A stretch of 64,000 nucleotides of DNA from Cryptomeria japonica (taxonomy: Eukaryota; Streptophyta; Pinopsida; Cupressales; Cupressaceae): assembly GCF_030272615.1 (NCBI RefSeq), contig NC_081408.1, positions 64,412,614 through 64,476,613 of the forward strand, written 5' to 3'. The position numbers were made by a program, and so were the translations under genes. Each line of letters opens with the position of its first letter. Positions within the stretch are counted from its first letter, which is position 1. The notes beneath the pieces were generated by a model. The model ran no database searches and was not told where the DNA came from. It was given only the letters and a program-made list of their open reading frames with translations. Positions 1 through 10,916 of the stretch are shown in pieces.

Positions 1-565
1 TCCAAGGACGTCCTAGTAATATATTGTATGTGAGATCTAGGTCTAGGACTTGACAAACCACATCCTTCGTAACTAGCCCAACTCTGAGAGGCAAGGTGAC
101 TGTGCCTTTGGATGAACGCTCTTCATCATCATATGCCTCGATGGTAATTTTTTTTGTAGAATTCATAGCTTTATCAGAATATCCCAATTGTTTAATAGTG
201 CTCAATGTACAAATGTTTAGACTTGCTCCTCCATCTATCAGGACCCGTTTGATTCTATGTTTGTGTATGAAGGCTTCAATGTGTAATGGTGCATTATGTG
301 GCTGACTTACAGAGGCGTCATCGGCTTTTGTGAATGTAAGGGAGTGTGGAATGGAAAGGTATCCCACCATGGCTTGAAAATGGTCCACATTCAGATCAGT
401 AGGGATAGAAGTGTCTCTTAAGATTTTGTCAAGAATGGCTTTATGTGCAGGGGATATGCATAAGAGCTCAAGGATTGAGATAAGCATGGGTGTCTTCCCC
501 AACTGTTCTACAAGGTCATACTTAGGTTTGGTTGATGAGGAAGCTGTGTTTTTGGTTGGAGCACC
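1..565 (-). CDS. Gypsy-1 retropepsin region, partial (runs off the left edge)
   Basis: The frame is open on the minus strand from the gag stop at 566-568 to the window edge, about 188 codons. It begins with the linker that precedes plant gypsy proteases, containing YDLVEQLGKTPMLISILELL. The retropepsin core follows: LIDGGASLNICTLSTIKQLG, in which the aspartate of IDGG is the expected catalytic residue, and near the edge the flap and wall segment YNILLGRPW. Retropepsin cleaves the Gag-Pol precursor in the virus-like particle. The frame is the same as in the last gag segment, so a single TAA (566-568) separates gag from pro; it may be decay or the normal gag end. Only the protease side is seen. 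Confidence 0.8.
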
Positions 566-2740
566 TTACAAAGTGAATTTACCTCGATGAGTTGTGACAT
601 TACATTCAGAGGTAGGTTTGAAGGAAGATCCAATGCCTTTTAGGACAATCTTGGGTCTTTGGGTAGACTTCTCAGGTGTTTTGTCCTTGATTATAATGGT
701 AGAGACATAATTATCCATCGAAATGTGATTGACAGTTGAATCATAGTTATAAGATGCTCTAGTAGAGTTGGTTTGTTCATCTGTGGATTTAGCTTTTCCC
801 TTGTCATGTTTTGGGAATGGTTCCTTAAACATCTCATGTTCTTGATTGGATGAGTGTCCTTCAATCTCAATGTCACCTCTATCAATGAGATCTTGTATGA
901 TGTTCTTCAGTCGATGACAATTTCCTGTTTTATGACCCTTGCTCTTATGAAATTCACAATATTCATCATCATTCCACCAATTTGGTTTAACCTTTGGTTC
1001 ATATGGAGGAAAATTTGGAATAGTGATTACCTTGTTTGCCACTAGCTTTTTGAAAACTGATTCAAGTGGTTCTCCCAATGGAGTGTACTTCCTTCATGAT
1101 TTAGAAGTTGTTTGAGTATTCACCTAATTATTTGTAGAGCTTGATCCAGAAAAAATGATTTTGGGTCGTACTGTATTGGCATCAACAATACCATCATTGA
1201 CTGTGTTCTTGTTTTTGTTCCAAAATCTTGGTTTGTCTTTTCCTTTAAAGTCATATTTGTTTTCTTTGAATATCTTAATGAATCCTTGTTAAATTAGGAC
1301 CTTTTCTGTTGCTAAGCCTTTTTCAATGACATCTTTGAAGGTGGACAAACAATCTTTTCATAGGTCATAACCAATGTCTTTGTTAACATTCTAGGTGAAA
1401 ATTTCTACCATTTGTTTTTGTGGAATTTCACAAGAGCATCTGCTGGCTAGATTTCTCCATCTTTGTAAAAATGATGAAAACGATTCTCCATCCTTTTTCT
1501 TGGTGTTGCACAAAGTAGTGACTGATATGTCTGTGTCTATGTTGTATGAGAAATGTTCGATAAAATGCCTCTGCTAAGTCACCCCATGACTTAATTCTAG
1601 GTGGAAGTTGGGAGAATCATTCCATATCTTGATCACCTAGGCTCTGTGGGAATAATATCATCAAATATGTCTCTTCTACTGCTACCTCAATGCAGGCTGT
1701 GAAAAAGTGTCTTATGTGTGCCTTAGGATCCCCTTTTCCTCTGTACTTATCAAACTTAGGTGTCACAAAGTGTGTAGGAAAAGGAGGCATTGGAATGCTC
1801 TTGTCAAATGGATAGGGACATATGTCTCTCATTGTGTAAGTTGGCTTTGGTGTATTTATGTCCTCCATTTTCTTTTGTAAATCCTTAATTTGTTGTTCCA
1901 AATTTCTCTTCGGTGGAGATCGACTTCTTGGACCATAGCCCATGCTTGAGGCACCAATTGGAGGAGAAGCATGTTGCATATATGGATGATATTGATCATA
2001 CACATGTTCATATGGAGGAGGTCTATAGTGATGCTGCATATATGGACCACTTGGTATAGATTCATGTTGAGGAACGAAATATCTATTTTGTCCATGTATA
2101 CCATACTCTACAGGCATGTCATGTTCTAATGTGTTGCCCCCAAATTTTGAGCATGCCTTTGAATATCTAATTGCTTTGGTGGTTGATCCTTAGCATTGGT
2201 ATGTGATTGAGCATATTTCTCTGCATAAGACTTCCATAATGGTCTGCGAAGGTGAGTATCATACGCTTGACCATAAGGGACCTCTAGTTTTTAAAACAAA
2301 GATGATGGTGATTTAGGCACCATATGTGGTCCTCTATTGTCTCCACTATTAGGCCTCCTTTGATCCATGTTGGAGTGAGGTTGTCACAAAGGTCGATTTT
2401 CCATTTATTGAGACATGTCAAAATCATGAGGGATCTTGGTTCCACTTTGTGCCATCATTTATAAGAAGTATTGTCTATTGAAATGGGGATCCATAGTGGA
2501 TTCTTCCACATCTGCTAAATGTACTGAAAAGTTGTCCATATCATCATTGTGTGTATCATTGTTGTTTGTAGTGTCCATGTTCTCAAAATTTGGAATGTTT
2601 CTATAGGCATCCATGTCAAGTAATGTAGTATGATCAGAATTGAAAAATATATCATTGTGATACTCATAAGAACTCATGTTTGCAGACTCCTGAGCCTCTT
2701 TAGTTTCTCTCCTTGATTTTTGAAGATAGGTTTCAACCAT
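566..2740 (-). pseudogene. Gypsy-1 gag, frameshifted
   Basis: Gag forms the particle and binds the element's RNA. Three open segments on the minus strand make up the gene. The first (2740-2459) is an N-terminal acidic segment starting MVETYLQKS. The second (2117-1617) has a Pro/Tyr-rich stretch, a short coiled coil (LEQQIKDLQKKMEDI) and the start of the retrotransposon gag domain (FVTPKFDKYRGKGDPKAHIR). The third (1078-566) has the CCHC-like finger CEFHKSKGHKTGNC followed by RLKNIIQDLIDRGDI. Between them the gag domain can still be read in pieces, for example GESFSSFLQRWRNLASR near 1480, but stops and frame changes break it. The whole gene spans about 720 codons, usual for this clade. It is not functional as it stands. 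Confidence 0.8.
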
Positions 2741-5278
2741 GAACTAGGTATTGACCGAGATGTGTGAGACTAGATGAAAATGGAAAAAGTATGGAAGACC
2801 AAGAGTTGGATGGAATGTAAATGAATCTGAGGTGTACTTGCAGTGTCCAAAGTGTAAGACCAAGTATGTATGTAGTAGAGTAGGTGTGACTTCCAAAGAG
2901 AGGATAGTTTCTCTTGATGAGGTAAGTTGACCTTGACTCTAAGTAAGACCAAATGAGACCCAAAGGTGATAGACCTTGATGAGGGACCACTTAGCAAAAT
3001 GTTGTTGTATGTAGTGTGTTGACAAAGTATGATGAGGACAAGCAAGTGACCTTTTGACTCAAGTTTAGACAAATGTAAATTTAATGCAAGATGTAAAGCA
3101 ATGATGGACTTTGTAAGACTCAAAGACAAGTTGAATGCTAGATGAAAACCTGGAGAAACAACCTAGGAAGTTCAAGAATTCCGAAACTGATTGCTCTTGT
3201 TTGTTGGACTGTAAAATTTTTCCAATTTGTGAAGTTGTTGGTTGTGACCAAATCTAAATGTTTGACTATTTTTCGTGACAAGAGGACACAATGTTGATGA
3301 GGACTAAATGTTTTCAAGTGTTTAGACTCAAAATGACTCCAAGAAAAGTGTGTTGTTTGATGTAAAAATGTTTTGCATACACTTGAAGACACAAAAGACA
3401 CAATGTTTTTCTATTTGGTCTTGAATATTTTGAATGTTTAAAATAAGTCAAGCACAATTCTTATGGCTGACCAAGGCAATAGTTGTTGATCCCACATGGA
3501 GTTTTACCCCAGAGGCTACGCTATTCAGAGCAGATACTTAGATGCTTGACCTCACTAGCTCCACCCTCAACACTCACTTCTCTTGTCAGCCAAGCATCAG
3601 TCCCCATGAAAAATCCCTGTGGCAAACTTTGTATCTCTATTAAGAACCGTATGTGTGTGGGCCGCTACCAGAGGTTTGACCTCCTACCTCAACAACTAGA
3701 AGGATTTTGGCTTCTAAAACAAAAAGGTGCTAGTAAGGGCATCCGCTCGTGTGGCCATACATGCGGCTCTTTCATCTCTATAAATATAGAAGGCTCCCAG
3801 CCAGTAGGGGTTATGCCTTACAACTGATCAAATAAATTTGATCAAACGGGTTTATGGGGAGACATAGTGTCAGTATGAACTAATCAACACACGTTATCCA
3901 TAGTTTTCACCATGAATACAGTTGTTTATAGTGGTTCGAAAGAGGTGGGTTTTCTTCGCTACCACTTGGGTCATTCTCTTCTCACTAGTAGTCCTAATGA
4001 CCACACGGGAAGACAGGCCCTCTAAAGATTAAACAAAAAGAGCCTATTGCTCAAGACACAAAAGACAATGATTCAATTTTAGTGCACCAATTGAAGTGTT
4101 TGCTAGTCTATGAAAACAAGTCACACAATAAAAATCCAAAAACCCTTGCCAAGGACCTGCAACAAAGATTTATTAGTAGTTTGGATTGTTTGAAATAATC
4201 ACCCCTTCCTGCAGGCACATAGGTAAATTTTAGATCCAAAAGACTTTGTGAAATAGGGGCCTTCAACAATGCATTTTGTTGACCAATTCAAAGATTTGAT
4301 TCATCATAAAAAAAGACCACCTATAAAATTTCAAGAGATTTCCAGAAATGTAAGAAAATCCAAAAAATTTGCTAATTTGCTCCAAAAATTAATTTTTTAT
4401 GAAAAATCATTAAAAATTCATATAAAATGCAAAATCAATCCAAAGAATCTAAAATTTCTACTGGAGAGTCTTGATGGTCTTTCAAACCTGCATAAAAAAT
4501 TTTCCACAACAAATCCAAGCAGTTTGTGAGATATGAGTAAAATAATGCAAAACCTTAATTTTCAAAGATCTGATTTTTGAGGAATGATTTAGCATCAAAT
4601 TTAAAATCACAAAGAATAGATCCTATGTATAATTCCGAGAGATGTCCAAAAATGTAAGAAAATCCAAAAAATTCGCTAATTTTCTCTCAAAAATTTATTT
4701 TTTATGAAAACTCATAAAAAATTCATATAAATTGAACAATTGATCCAAAAAATCGAAAATTTTTACTAAATCCTTCTGATACTTTTCCTAACTTGCAAAA
4801 AACATTTTATGCCAAAACTCGAAGCTGTTTGTGAGATCTGATCAAAATAAGGAAAAACCCTAATTTTTAAAGATCCAATTTTTAGGGAAATATTTTGCAT
4901 CAAAATTAAAATCACAAAGAACAGATCCTATGTATAATTACGAGAGATATCCAAAAATGTAAGAAAATCCAAAACATTCTCTCATTTTCTCTCAAAATTA
5001 ATTTTTTGTGAAAAATCATAAAAAATTCATAGAAAATGTAAATCTGCTCCAAAAATTCTGAATTTTGGATTGAGAGCTCCTGATACTTTCTTCAACCTAC
5101 AAAAACAATTTGGTACAAAATTTCCAGGACATTTGTGAGATATGATCAAATCTCTCCAAGATCTTGATTTTGTGTCCAAAACCCTAGCTGCACAAGATTA
5201 TTCTCCAAATTGTTTTACAAAACAACAATATAGGGTTAGAAAAATTTGCAAACAAACATAAATCTAACAAAAATACAT
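2741..5278 (-). other. Gypsy-1 untranslated leader between PBS and gag
   Basis: About 2.5 kb without a credible gene. It is AT-rich and holds many short chance ORFs on both strands. The part next to the PBS (about 4260-5170) is a tandem array, listed separately. The part from about 3480 to 4100 is less AT-rich and may be an old insertion or a structured RNA segment; I recognise nothing in it. Long leaders are known in Tat/Ogre elements. Confidence 0.6.
4260..5170. repeat. About three tandem copies of a ~305-bp unit in the Gypsy-1 leader
   Basis: The anchor aaatgtaagaaaatcc occurs at 4346, 4650 and 4955, and the anchor tttgtgag at 4523, 4828 and 5132. Both give a period of 304-305 bases. Between the anchors the copies align along their length with scattered substitutions, for example the recurring atttttt-tgaaaaatcat and atcacaaagaa(t/c)agatcctatg. 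The last copy ends in divergent sequence near 5170. The array lies just downstream of the primer site in element orientation. Confidence 0.85.
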
Positions 5279-5296
5279 GTCCCACGAGGCGTGCCA
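5279..5296 (-). other. Gypsy-1 primer-binding site
   Basis: On the minus strand the sequence is TGGCACGCCTCGTGGGAC, three bases after the LTR terminus. A TGGCACGCC...GTGGGAC site is common in plant gypsy elements of the Tat/Ogre type, where a tRNA 3' end primes minus-strand synthesis. I do not assign the tRNA with certainty. Confidence 0.75.
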
Positions 5297-5299
5297 AAA

Positions 5300-5992
5300 T
5301 GTATATGATGAAAATGGATAACAATAATAATGATATTGAAAGGCTAAATGAATTCAACCACAAAACCCTAGCCTAACAACAACAAAGATCCACCATAACA
5401 TATGAAGATTACCTAAGACAATGCAAATCAAATGAAATCACAAAGATTATACCATCACATGTCCAATAGGGTTTGGATCTCCATTCTTCCTATCTCCATT
5501 GATCTTGCTTGATATATTTGCTTTCAAATTTTATGTGCACAAGAGCTCAACAAAGAACGGAATGTGGTTGCAAGTAGGATCGCCTATGTTCAAAAGCATA
5601 GTGTAGTCAAGTAGTCAACGAGGGGTTTGATTGATTAGAGGGTAGGTAAAAGAAATAATAAAATAATGAAAGGGGTAGGTAGTGTATGAATTAAGAGATG
5701 AATGACATGTGTCATGGGTAGAAAAGGTTAATGAATTAATTAAATAAATAAAAATTTATTTAATTAATAGAAGAAGTGGGATCAATTAAATAAATAAGAT
5801 ATTTATTTAATTTAAGAAAAGGATAATTTAAATAAATAAATGTATTTATCTAAATGAGAAATAAGGCTAGAAGAGGATAAATGAATTAATTAAATAAATA
5901 AAGATTTATTTAATTAATAGAAGACTTAAGCTTAGATAATTAAATAAATAAAATATTTATTTAATTAGACTAGACAATTTTGGGTGTCTACA
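5300..5992 (-). repeat. Gypsy-1 5' LTR (693 bp)
   Basis: On the minus strand it begins TGTAGACACCCAAAATTG and ends ATATACA, so it has TG...CA termini, and it is followed after three bases by the primer site. The first 260 bases (5992-5730) hold five AT-rich palindromes, listed separately. The partner LTR is outside the window. Confidence 0.85.
5733..5968. repeat. Five spaced AT-rich palindromes in the Gypsy-1 LTR
   Basis: Inverted repeats of the form taattaaataaata...tatttatttaatta occur at about 5733-5768, 5774-5805, 5823-5855, 5883-5920 and 5937-5968, roughly every 50 bases. Each can fold into a hairpin with an arm of 12-16 bases and a loop of 2-6. They lie in U3, where promoter or termination signals would be. 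Confidence 0.8.
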
Positions 5993-6911
5993 GTTACAAT
6001 GTTGACTGTTAGAAATCATAACAATCTCTTCACATTCTTCAATGAAATTCCAACTGCTCCATGATCACTGCTTCATCGAAATTTGTAACCCATCACATGA
6101 TGTGTATTAGATGCAATTCACTTTGCTCCTTCCCTAGACAACAAACAAACGTGCCAAAACAATTTGAACTTATCCTCATACAATGATTACACGTGTCTCC
6201 ATTATTACCTCTCATCAGATAATATACCAACAAACTTAATCGGTTAGGGTTTAACAACTAATAGGGTTTACTGGTTACATTGCATAGAAAGGTTTAACCC
6301 TTTACGTCGGTTTACTGGTTCAACTCACAAACTTAACATACCGGTTTACAACATCTTCCACAAAGCTCTTCTTACCGGTTACTAGCCAATATCAAAAACA
6401 ACAATATCAACAATAACATAAATACCATTACCGGTTCAATTAACATCAATGAAAACATATCATTAATGCAATCTATATGCAAAATGCCAACAAACTGCAA
6501 ATGCCAACACATTATAGGTCCACACGCTTGAGCAATGAACTCCAACCACCAAGTATCAAACATGATCACCAACAACATCATGAAACTCCACTAGAAGCTG
6601 CACCAACACCACTTATGCAATTAATCAAAGGTCTCCATCAAAAGCTCTGCCAGTGAAACCCTCGCGAGAACCAGAAACCAATCTTCTAAGCAAGCAGGAT
6701 AGCATTCGATCTCCAGACCAAAACCAACTAGCCAAATATGAGTATAAGTATCATGAACAGGACAATGCCATCATCAGACTATACCAGAGCCTACTGGATC
6801 ATGCTAGATCCAAGTTAACTAGAAACCACTCAACCTACCGGGACCAAAAGGGTTTTGGTAAAACATCCAAATAGCTAGTGTTGGCATCAATGACAAAATA
6901 TCAATGCAACA
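5993..6911 (-). repeat. LTR remnant into which Gypsy-1 inserted
   Basis: The right end, read on the minus strand, is TGTTGCATTGATATTTTG followed by TCATTGATGCCAAC, the same style of start as the other Copia-like LTRs in this window. To its right the Gypsy-2 coding sequence resumes, so this is an insertion into Gypsy-2. Many ccggtt/actggttac words resemble those in the other LTRs. The left end was displaced by Gypsy-1 and is outside the window. I see no coding capacity. Confidence 0.5.
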
Positions 6912-8443
6912 CATCATCAATTCCACCAAATGGCTAGCAGATTTTGTATCCCCCAACGAAAGTAGGGTTGAAATCAAGGGATCCCCAATCATCTTTTGTA
7001 AGAATCTATTTAGGAGAGAAAGTATTCTCAATCATAGAGTTGGGTTGAGAGGATTCTTCCTCAAGAACCTTAGGTCCACTTAAGGAAGTATCAGGGATCG
7101 ATCCAGATATAGGAGACAAGTTTGATGAACTAGCCACACTAATCAGAGTAGAAGCTTTAGAGGAATTGTCTGAGATAGTTGGGGAAGAATTAATTGAAGA
7201 GGATTTAGAACTTAATATTTGTAAAGAAGCCTTGAATCTTGTGTCACCTAACAAGGTATATGTTGTATTGTTGTAAATGAATTTGATTTGCCTATGCAAT
7301 GTAGAGGGAACAACTTGCATGCTATGAATCCAAGGTCTCCCTAGAAAAATGTTGTATACATGACATGGATAGGAGTGGGTAAAGTAATAGAACCTACCTT
7401 AACAAGCAAGGTGATAATACCTATTAAATATTTAGCAACATTATCGAAGCCATAGATAGTGAGAGAATCAGGCTTGATAAGAGATGTATCAACATTGATC
7501 TTATGCAACAAGTTAATGCTACAAACATTAAGGCTAGAACCATTGTCCACTGATGTTCACCTTATCGCACTATCATTTATGATAACCACAATCATTAAGG
7601 GATCATAATGTTGTTAAATTTCACTAGAAGGTGACTCATCTTGTGTAAACATGATCTGAGCCTTAGGTGATGTAATTGAGTGAATCAAGGAAGCCATATT
7701 ATTGGATGTCACTATGGGTGGGATATTCAATGTTTTGAAGGCATCTTGTAGCATTCCATGATGAGTCAAGAAAGTTTGAAGCAAATCCCAAAGGGATATC
7801 TTGGCAGGAGTAGCTTTAAGTTGTTCGACAAGATCATATTCCTTAGCAAGGGTTTGTGAAATACAAGGTGCTTGAGGAAGAATGAATTGAGGATCAGGTA
7901 GAGGAGTTGGAATAATCAGAGGAGGGTTAGGTTGCCTATTGTTTCTTGTGTTATAGGTATGGGCAAGTGAATTATAACTCTCCTTAGTTAGTTGTCTAGC
8001 ATAGATATACAGACTTTTAGTGGGATTCCATCCTTGAACTGTAATGATAGGTTTGTTTGGAGTGCTAAAGGAATCATGACCATATCCACCTTGAACCGTG
8101 AAAAGAGGTTTATTTGGAAGAGGTGAAGTTGGAGAAGGACAAGCACCTTGAACAACAAAAAGGGGTTTTCTATGTTCATTCACATTGATCATATTAATTA
8201 ACTTTTTAGATGCATTATTCTTGTTTGAAAGTTTAGGCAAGGACATAAAGTCATCAAGGGCATCATCCAATAAAGCATGATCATAGTGATTGAAAGGCTT
8301 ATCCTTGGATTCAAAAAGAGACATAACATCATTGAGTGAATCATGGGAATCAACTATATTTCTAGATCTAGTGGAGGATTTGATAGGAATGTACCCAGGA
8401 GATCGATCATTCAACTTATCTTTCTCATCACCACGAAATGGCA
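6912..8443 (-). pseudogene. Gypsy-2 gag/protease remnant
   Basis: A 276-codon frame (8444-7614) begins MPFRGDEKDKLNDRSPGYIP. It has three short repeats built on PLFVVQG, PLFTVQG and PIITVQG, then the pre-protease linker YDLVEQLKATPAKISL. After stops and a frame change, 7550-7341 carries the retropepsin-like motif VDNGSSLNVCSINLL, and 7320-7006 carries the wall segment plus a Ser-rich tail ending just before DDWGSLDFNPTFVGGYK, a motif found after the protease in plant gypsy elements. I cannot find a normal gag capsid domain; the N-terminal part is unlike Gypsy-1 gag, so the element may have been non-autonomous. At least two frame breaks make it a pseudogene. Confidence 0.65.
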
Positions 8444-8444
8444 T

Positions 8445-8777
8445 AGTAACAAGGTTGATTAATTATTGGCAAAATGAGGGTTTAAAAGGCTTAGGGTTCA
8501 AAAACTCATATAGAGCTTCATATTAATTCATCCTTACTAAACTCATAATCAACAAAATTGCATACATCATCAAAAGCATGAAGTTATTGCAAATAGAAAT
8601 TTGACATTTTGAAATGAAAATTGTATGAAACTTAAACACACAATGCAAGGAAAATGAAAGAAACCTATCTCTCTCTTTTTTTCTTTTTTATTTTTCTGTT
8701 TTTTTTTATGTTTTGAAAGAAAATGAAATATACTAGATCTAGATTTTACAATGCAATTCAATGCAAATGAAATTCTA
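8445..8777 (-). other. Gypsy-2 short leader
   Basis: About 330 bases between primer site and first frame, with a pyrimidine-rich stretch on the plus strand (ctctctctttttttcttttt) and no gene. Confidence 0.55.
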
Positions 8778-8795
8778 TTCAGGTCGGGTTCACCA
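8778..8795 (-). other. Gypsy-2 primer-binding site
   Basis: The minus-strand sequence TGGTGAACCCGACCTGAA starts a few bases after the LTR end and differs by little from the PBS of F at 55214-55231. The tRNA is not assigned. Confidence 0.7.
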
Positions 8796-8799
8796 AAGA

Positions 8800-10010
8800 T
8801 GTGTAGGGGAAAAAGTGAGACTAAGTATGGAAACCCTAATCCCACTCTCATACATACTCATGGAATACGAAAGAGCCTAGGGAGGTAATAAATGTTGGCT
8901 ACTTCTTATGAGAAAGAGAGAGTCATGGATTAACTCTTATATTTTTCATTCCTTCGTTGTAAATGAGAGAGCAGAATGATGAAAAACACAATCTAACCTA
9001 GAAAGCAAGTAAGAAAGCCAATCCTAATATGAGAATGCAGATCAAAGAATAACTAATACACTGCTGCAAAGTACAGATCAGAAGGAAAAATTAGAGGTGT
9101 ACCTATGTCTAAAATTTGAGCAGAAATGTCTAGGACCAAGGTGCCACACCCCTATCCTTGACAGATTTTTGCACTTTTGAGACTTCTGGGTGCTATTGAT
9201 TCATGTTCTAGATCTACAACTGCTTTCAGATTCCTGTTTTTGCACATGCAACTAAAAAGGGAAGGTTTATGGTGGTCATATAGGGTTTTACCTTAGTTAA
9301 ACCCCCATGTTGGTGATTTCCACCTCCATGAATAGCCGATAATGTACTGAAAATGTGTGTGCAAGAACCTTGTGTATATGCAAGATCCCAAGAATGAAAG
9401 TAAACAACCTAGAGAAACCCTCAAGAGTAAACCCTAATTGCTTATAATTGACAAAGTAAATTCTCTAAATCCACAATGCAAAGTGATCTAGAGCATGAAT
9501 GTGAATCAAAATAAAGCTTATGCAAAGACACAAAAACAACATGAAACCATACCCAACCCCAAGGGAGAGGTATAAGCCAATCGTCAGTCGGTGATACCCT
9601 ATTGTACTTCTACATCTTCAAAAGCCCCCAATTGATAAAATAATGCTTTATGAATGTTGAATGTTGTTGAAGACTTTAAAGATCTACTCTTTTTCTGAAA
9701 AGAAGGATCTAATACTCAAAAAACCTACCCTTAGATTCTTAGAAGAAAAACCCCTCAAATGAAGAAAGAGAGCTCTTAAGTACAAAACCCTAGATCTTAA
9801 TTTCATGTTTAGGCCAACCTAGGATTTGAATTTTCCATTGATATTTTGGGGTTAAGCATTATCATATCATAGGATTATGCTTCCAAAATTTTGCGAAAAA
9901 AGTTGCGGACTGTGTGCATTCCCTCCATGGTCCAACCAACTTTTCACCAAATTTTTGGGGTCGTTAGATATGATGATATTAGAGTGCATCCCAAAGTTAC
10001 AATTGATTTC
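8800..10010 (-). repeat. Gypsy-2 5' LTR, inner part
   Basis: This is the 3' side of the 5' LTR in element orientation. It ends CA at 8800-8801 on the minus strand, next to the primer site. It was separated from 15810-16092 by element A, whose flanks show a near-perfect duplication (ATTTC 10006-10010, ATTTT 15810-15814). Around 9890-9935 it holds a plus-strand copy of the hairpin cassette seen in F (gcgaaaaaagttgcggac). No ORF of note. Confidence 0.65.
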
Positions 10011-10884
10011 TGTTGACATTATACACTCAGATGATAATAGTTGATGTTGTCATTGATGGTAACCAACTGGCAATATGGTTCACAGGTTACACCAAAACCA
10101 TACATCATGTACCGACACAGGCAGACACTAAAAACATTATTCTCACTGGCATCCAATCTACATCGGTAGAAGATCTTACCAGCACTCTGAGCCGACATGG
10201 AAATTATATTATTTTATATTGTAATTATATTGTATAGCTGACATGATGTATTATAAAGAATCATATATGTATGTGATCTTGTCGGTCATTTTGTAAGTAT
10301 GTAAGCAAAGTAAGGAATGCAATTAGGAGTGGATATAAGTGGTATATGAGAGTGAATAACTGTATATGCATTATGATGTAATTATTTTATAAGTGAATAA
10401 GAGCAGAGAAGAGTGAAGAAAGCTTTAAAATAGAGGTATCTAACAAAGCTTAAATCGGTATTGAATCCAATATTGCAGATGCTATTTTGTGTAGTACATT
10501 GTCATTGGAATTAATCATCCAACTTTGTAGTTAGTGTGACTCCATTTTTGTGATTGAGCAGTGAGCTCTAGGCTATTGGTCTTCCTACATGTGCAAGCCC
10601 CTATTGTATAAGTAATATTTATTCATATTGACTAGTGAGTAAATATTGTAGCTCACAAATCCCACTGAGGTTTTTTCCATACCGGGTTTCCTCACCAAAA
10701 ATATTTGTGTTATGGTATGCATTGATGGCTATAATGTTAGTTCTCTTTACTGCATTATTACTTGTTTACCGTAATATTAATTTGTGTTATAAAGTTGCAA
10801 ACAAGTTTAAATCTTTTGTTTACCAATTAGACACTTTTTCACCCTCCTGTCTTAGTGTCTTTGGGATGGTTCAAGTATCTAACA
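10011..10884 (+). repeat. Element A 5' LTR (874 bp)
   Basis: It starts TGTTGACATTATACACTC and ends GTATCTAACA. Near the start is ttgtcattgatggtaacc. At 10663-10715 it has the shared module gaggttttttccat-accgggtttcc, and near the 3' end a C-rich block before ctta-gtgtctttgg. It aligns over its length with 13742-14408 plus 15598-15809. Confidence 0.85.
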
Positions 10885-10886
10885 AT

Positions 10887-10899
10887 TGGTATTAGAGCC
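10887..10899 (+). other. Element A primer-binding site
   Basis: TGGTATTAGAGCC, one change from TGGTATCAGAGCC, the site complementary to the 3' end of plant initiator Met tRNA. Two bases separate it from the LTR. Confidence 0.85.
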
Positions 10900-10916
10900 T
10901 ATTCCTCTATTTGCAG

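Larger units (their letters stand above)
1..5992 (-). mobile_element. Gypsy-1: Tat/Ogre-like Ty3/gypsy retrotransposon, 5' part
   Basis: Read on the minus strand, the element starts with an LTR (5992 down to 5300). A primer-binding site, a leader of about 2.5 kb, gag and the start of a retropepsin domain follow, and the element then leaves the window at base 1. Reverse transcriptase and integrase would lie to the left and are not visible. The order LTR-PBS-gag-PR, the gag zinc-finger variant CEFHKSKGHKTGNC and the protease motif LIDGGASLNIC are typical of plant Tat/Ogre-type gypsy elements. The right end is the LTR terminus TGTAGACACC. The target duplication cannot be checked without the left end. 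Confidence 0.85.

Noticed and set aside
3483-3827. A 114-codon plus-strand ORF in the Gypsy-1 leader
   Set aside because: It lies antisense to the element in its untranslated leader, shows no domain and has no similar segment elsewhere here.
4260-5170. CRISPR-like array
   Set aside because: The period is 305 bases, the copies are similar along their whole length with no spacers, and the context is a plant retrotransposon leader.
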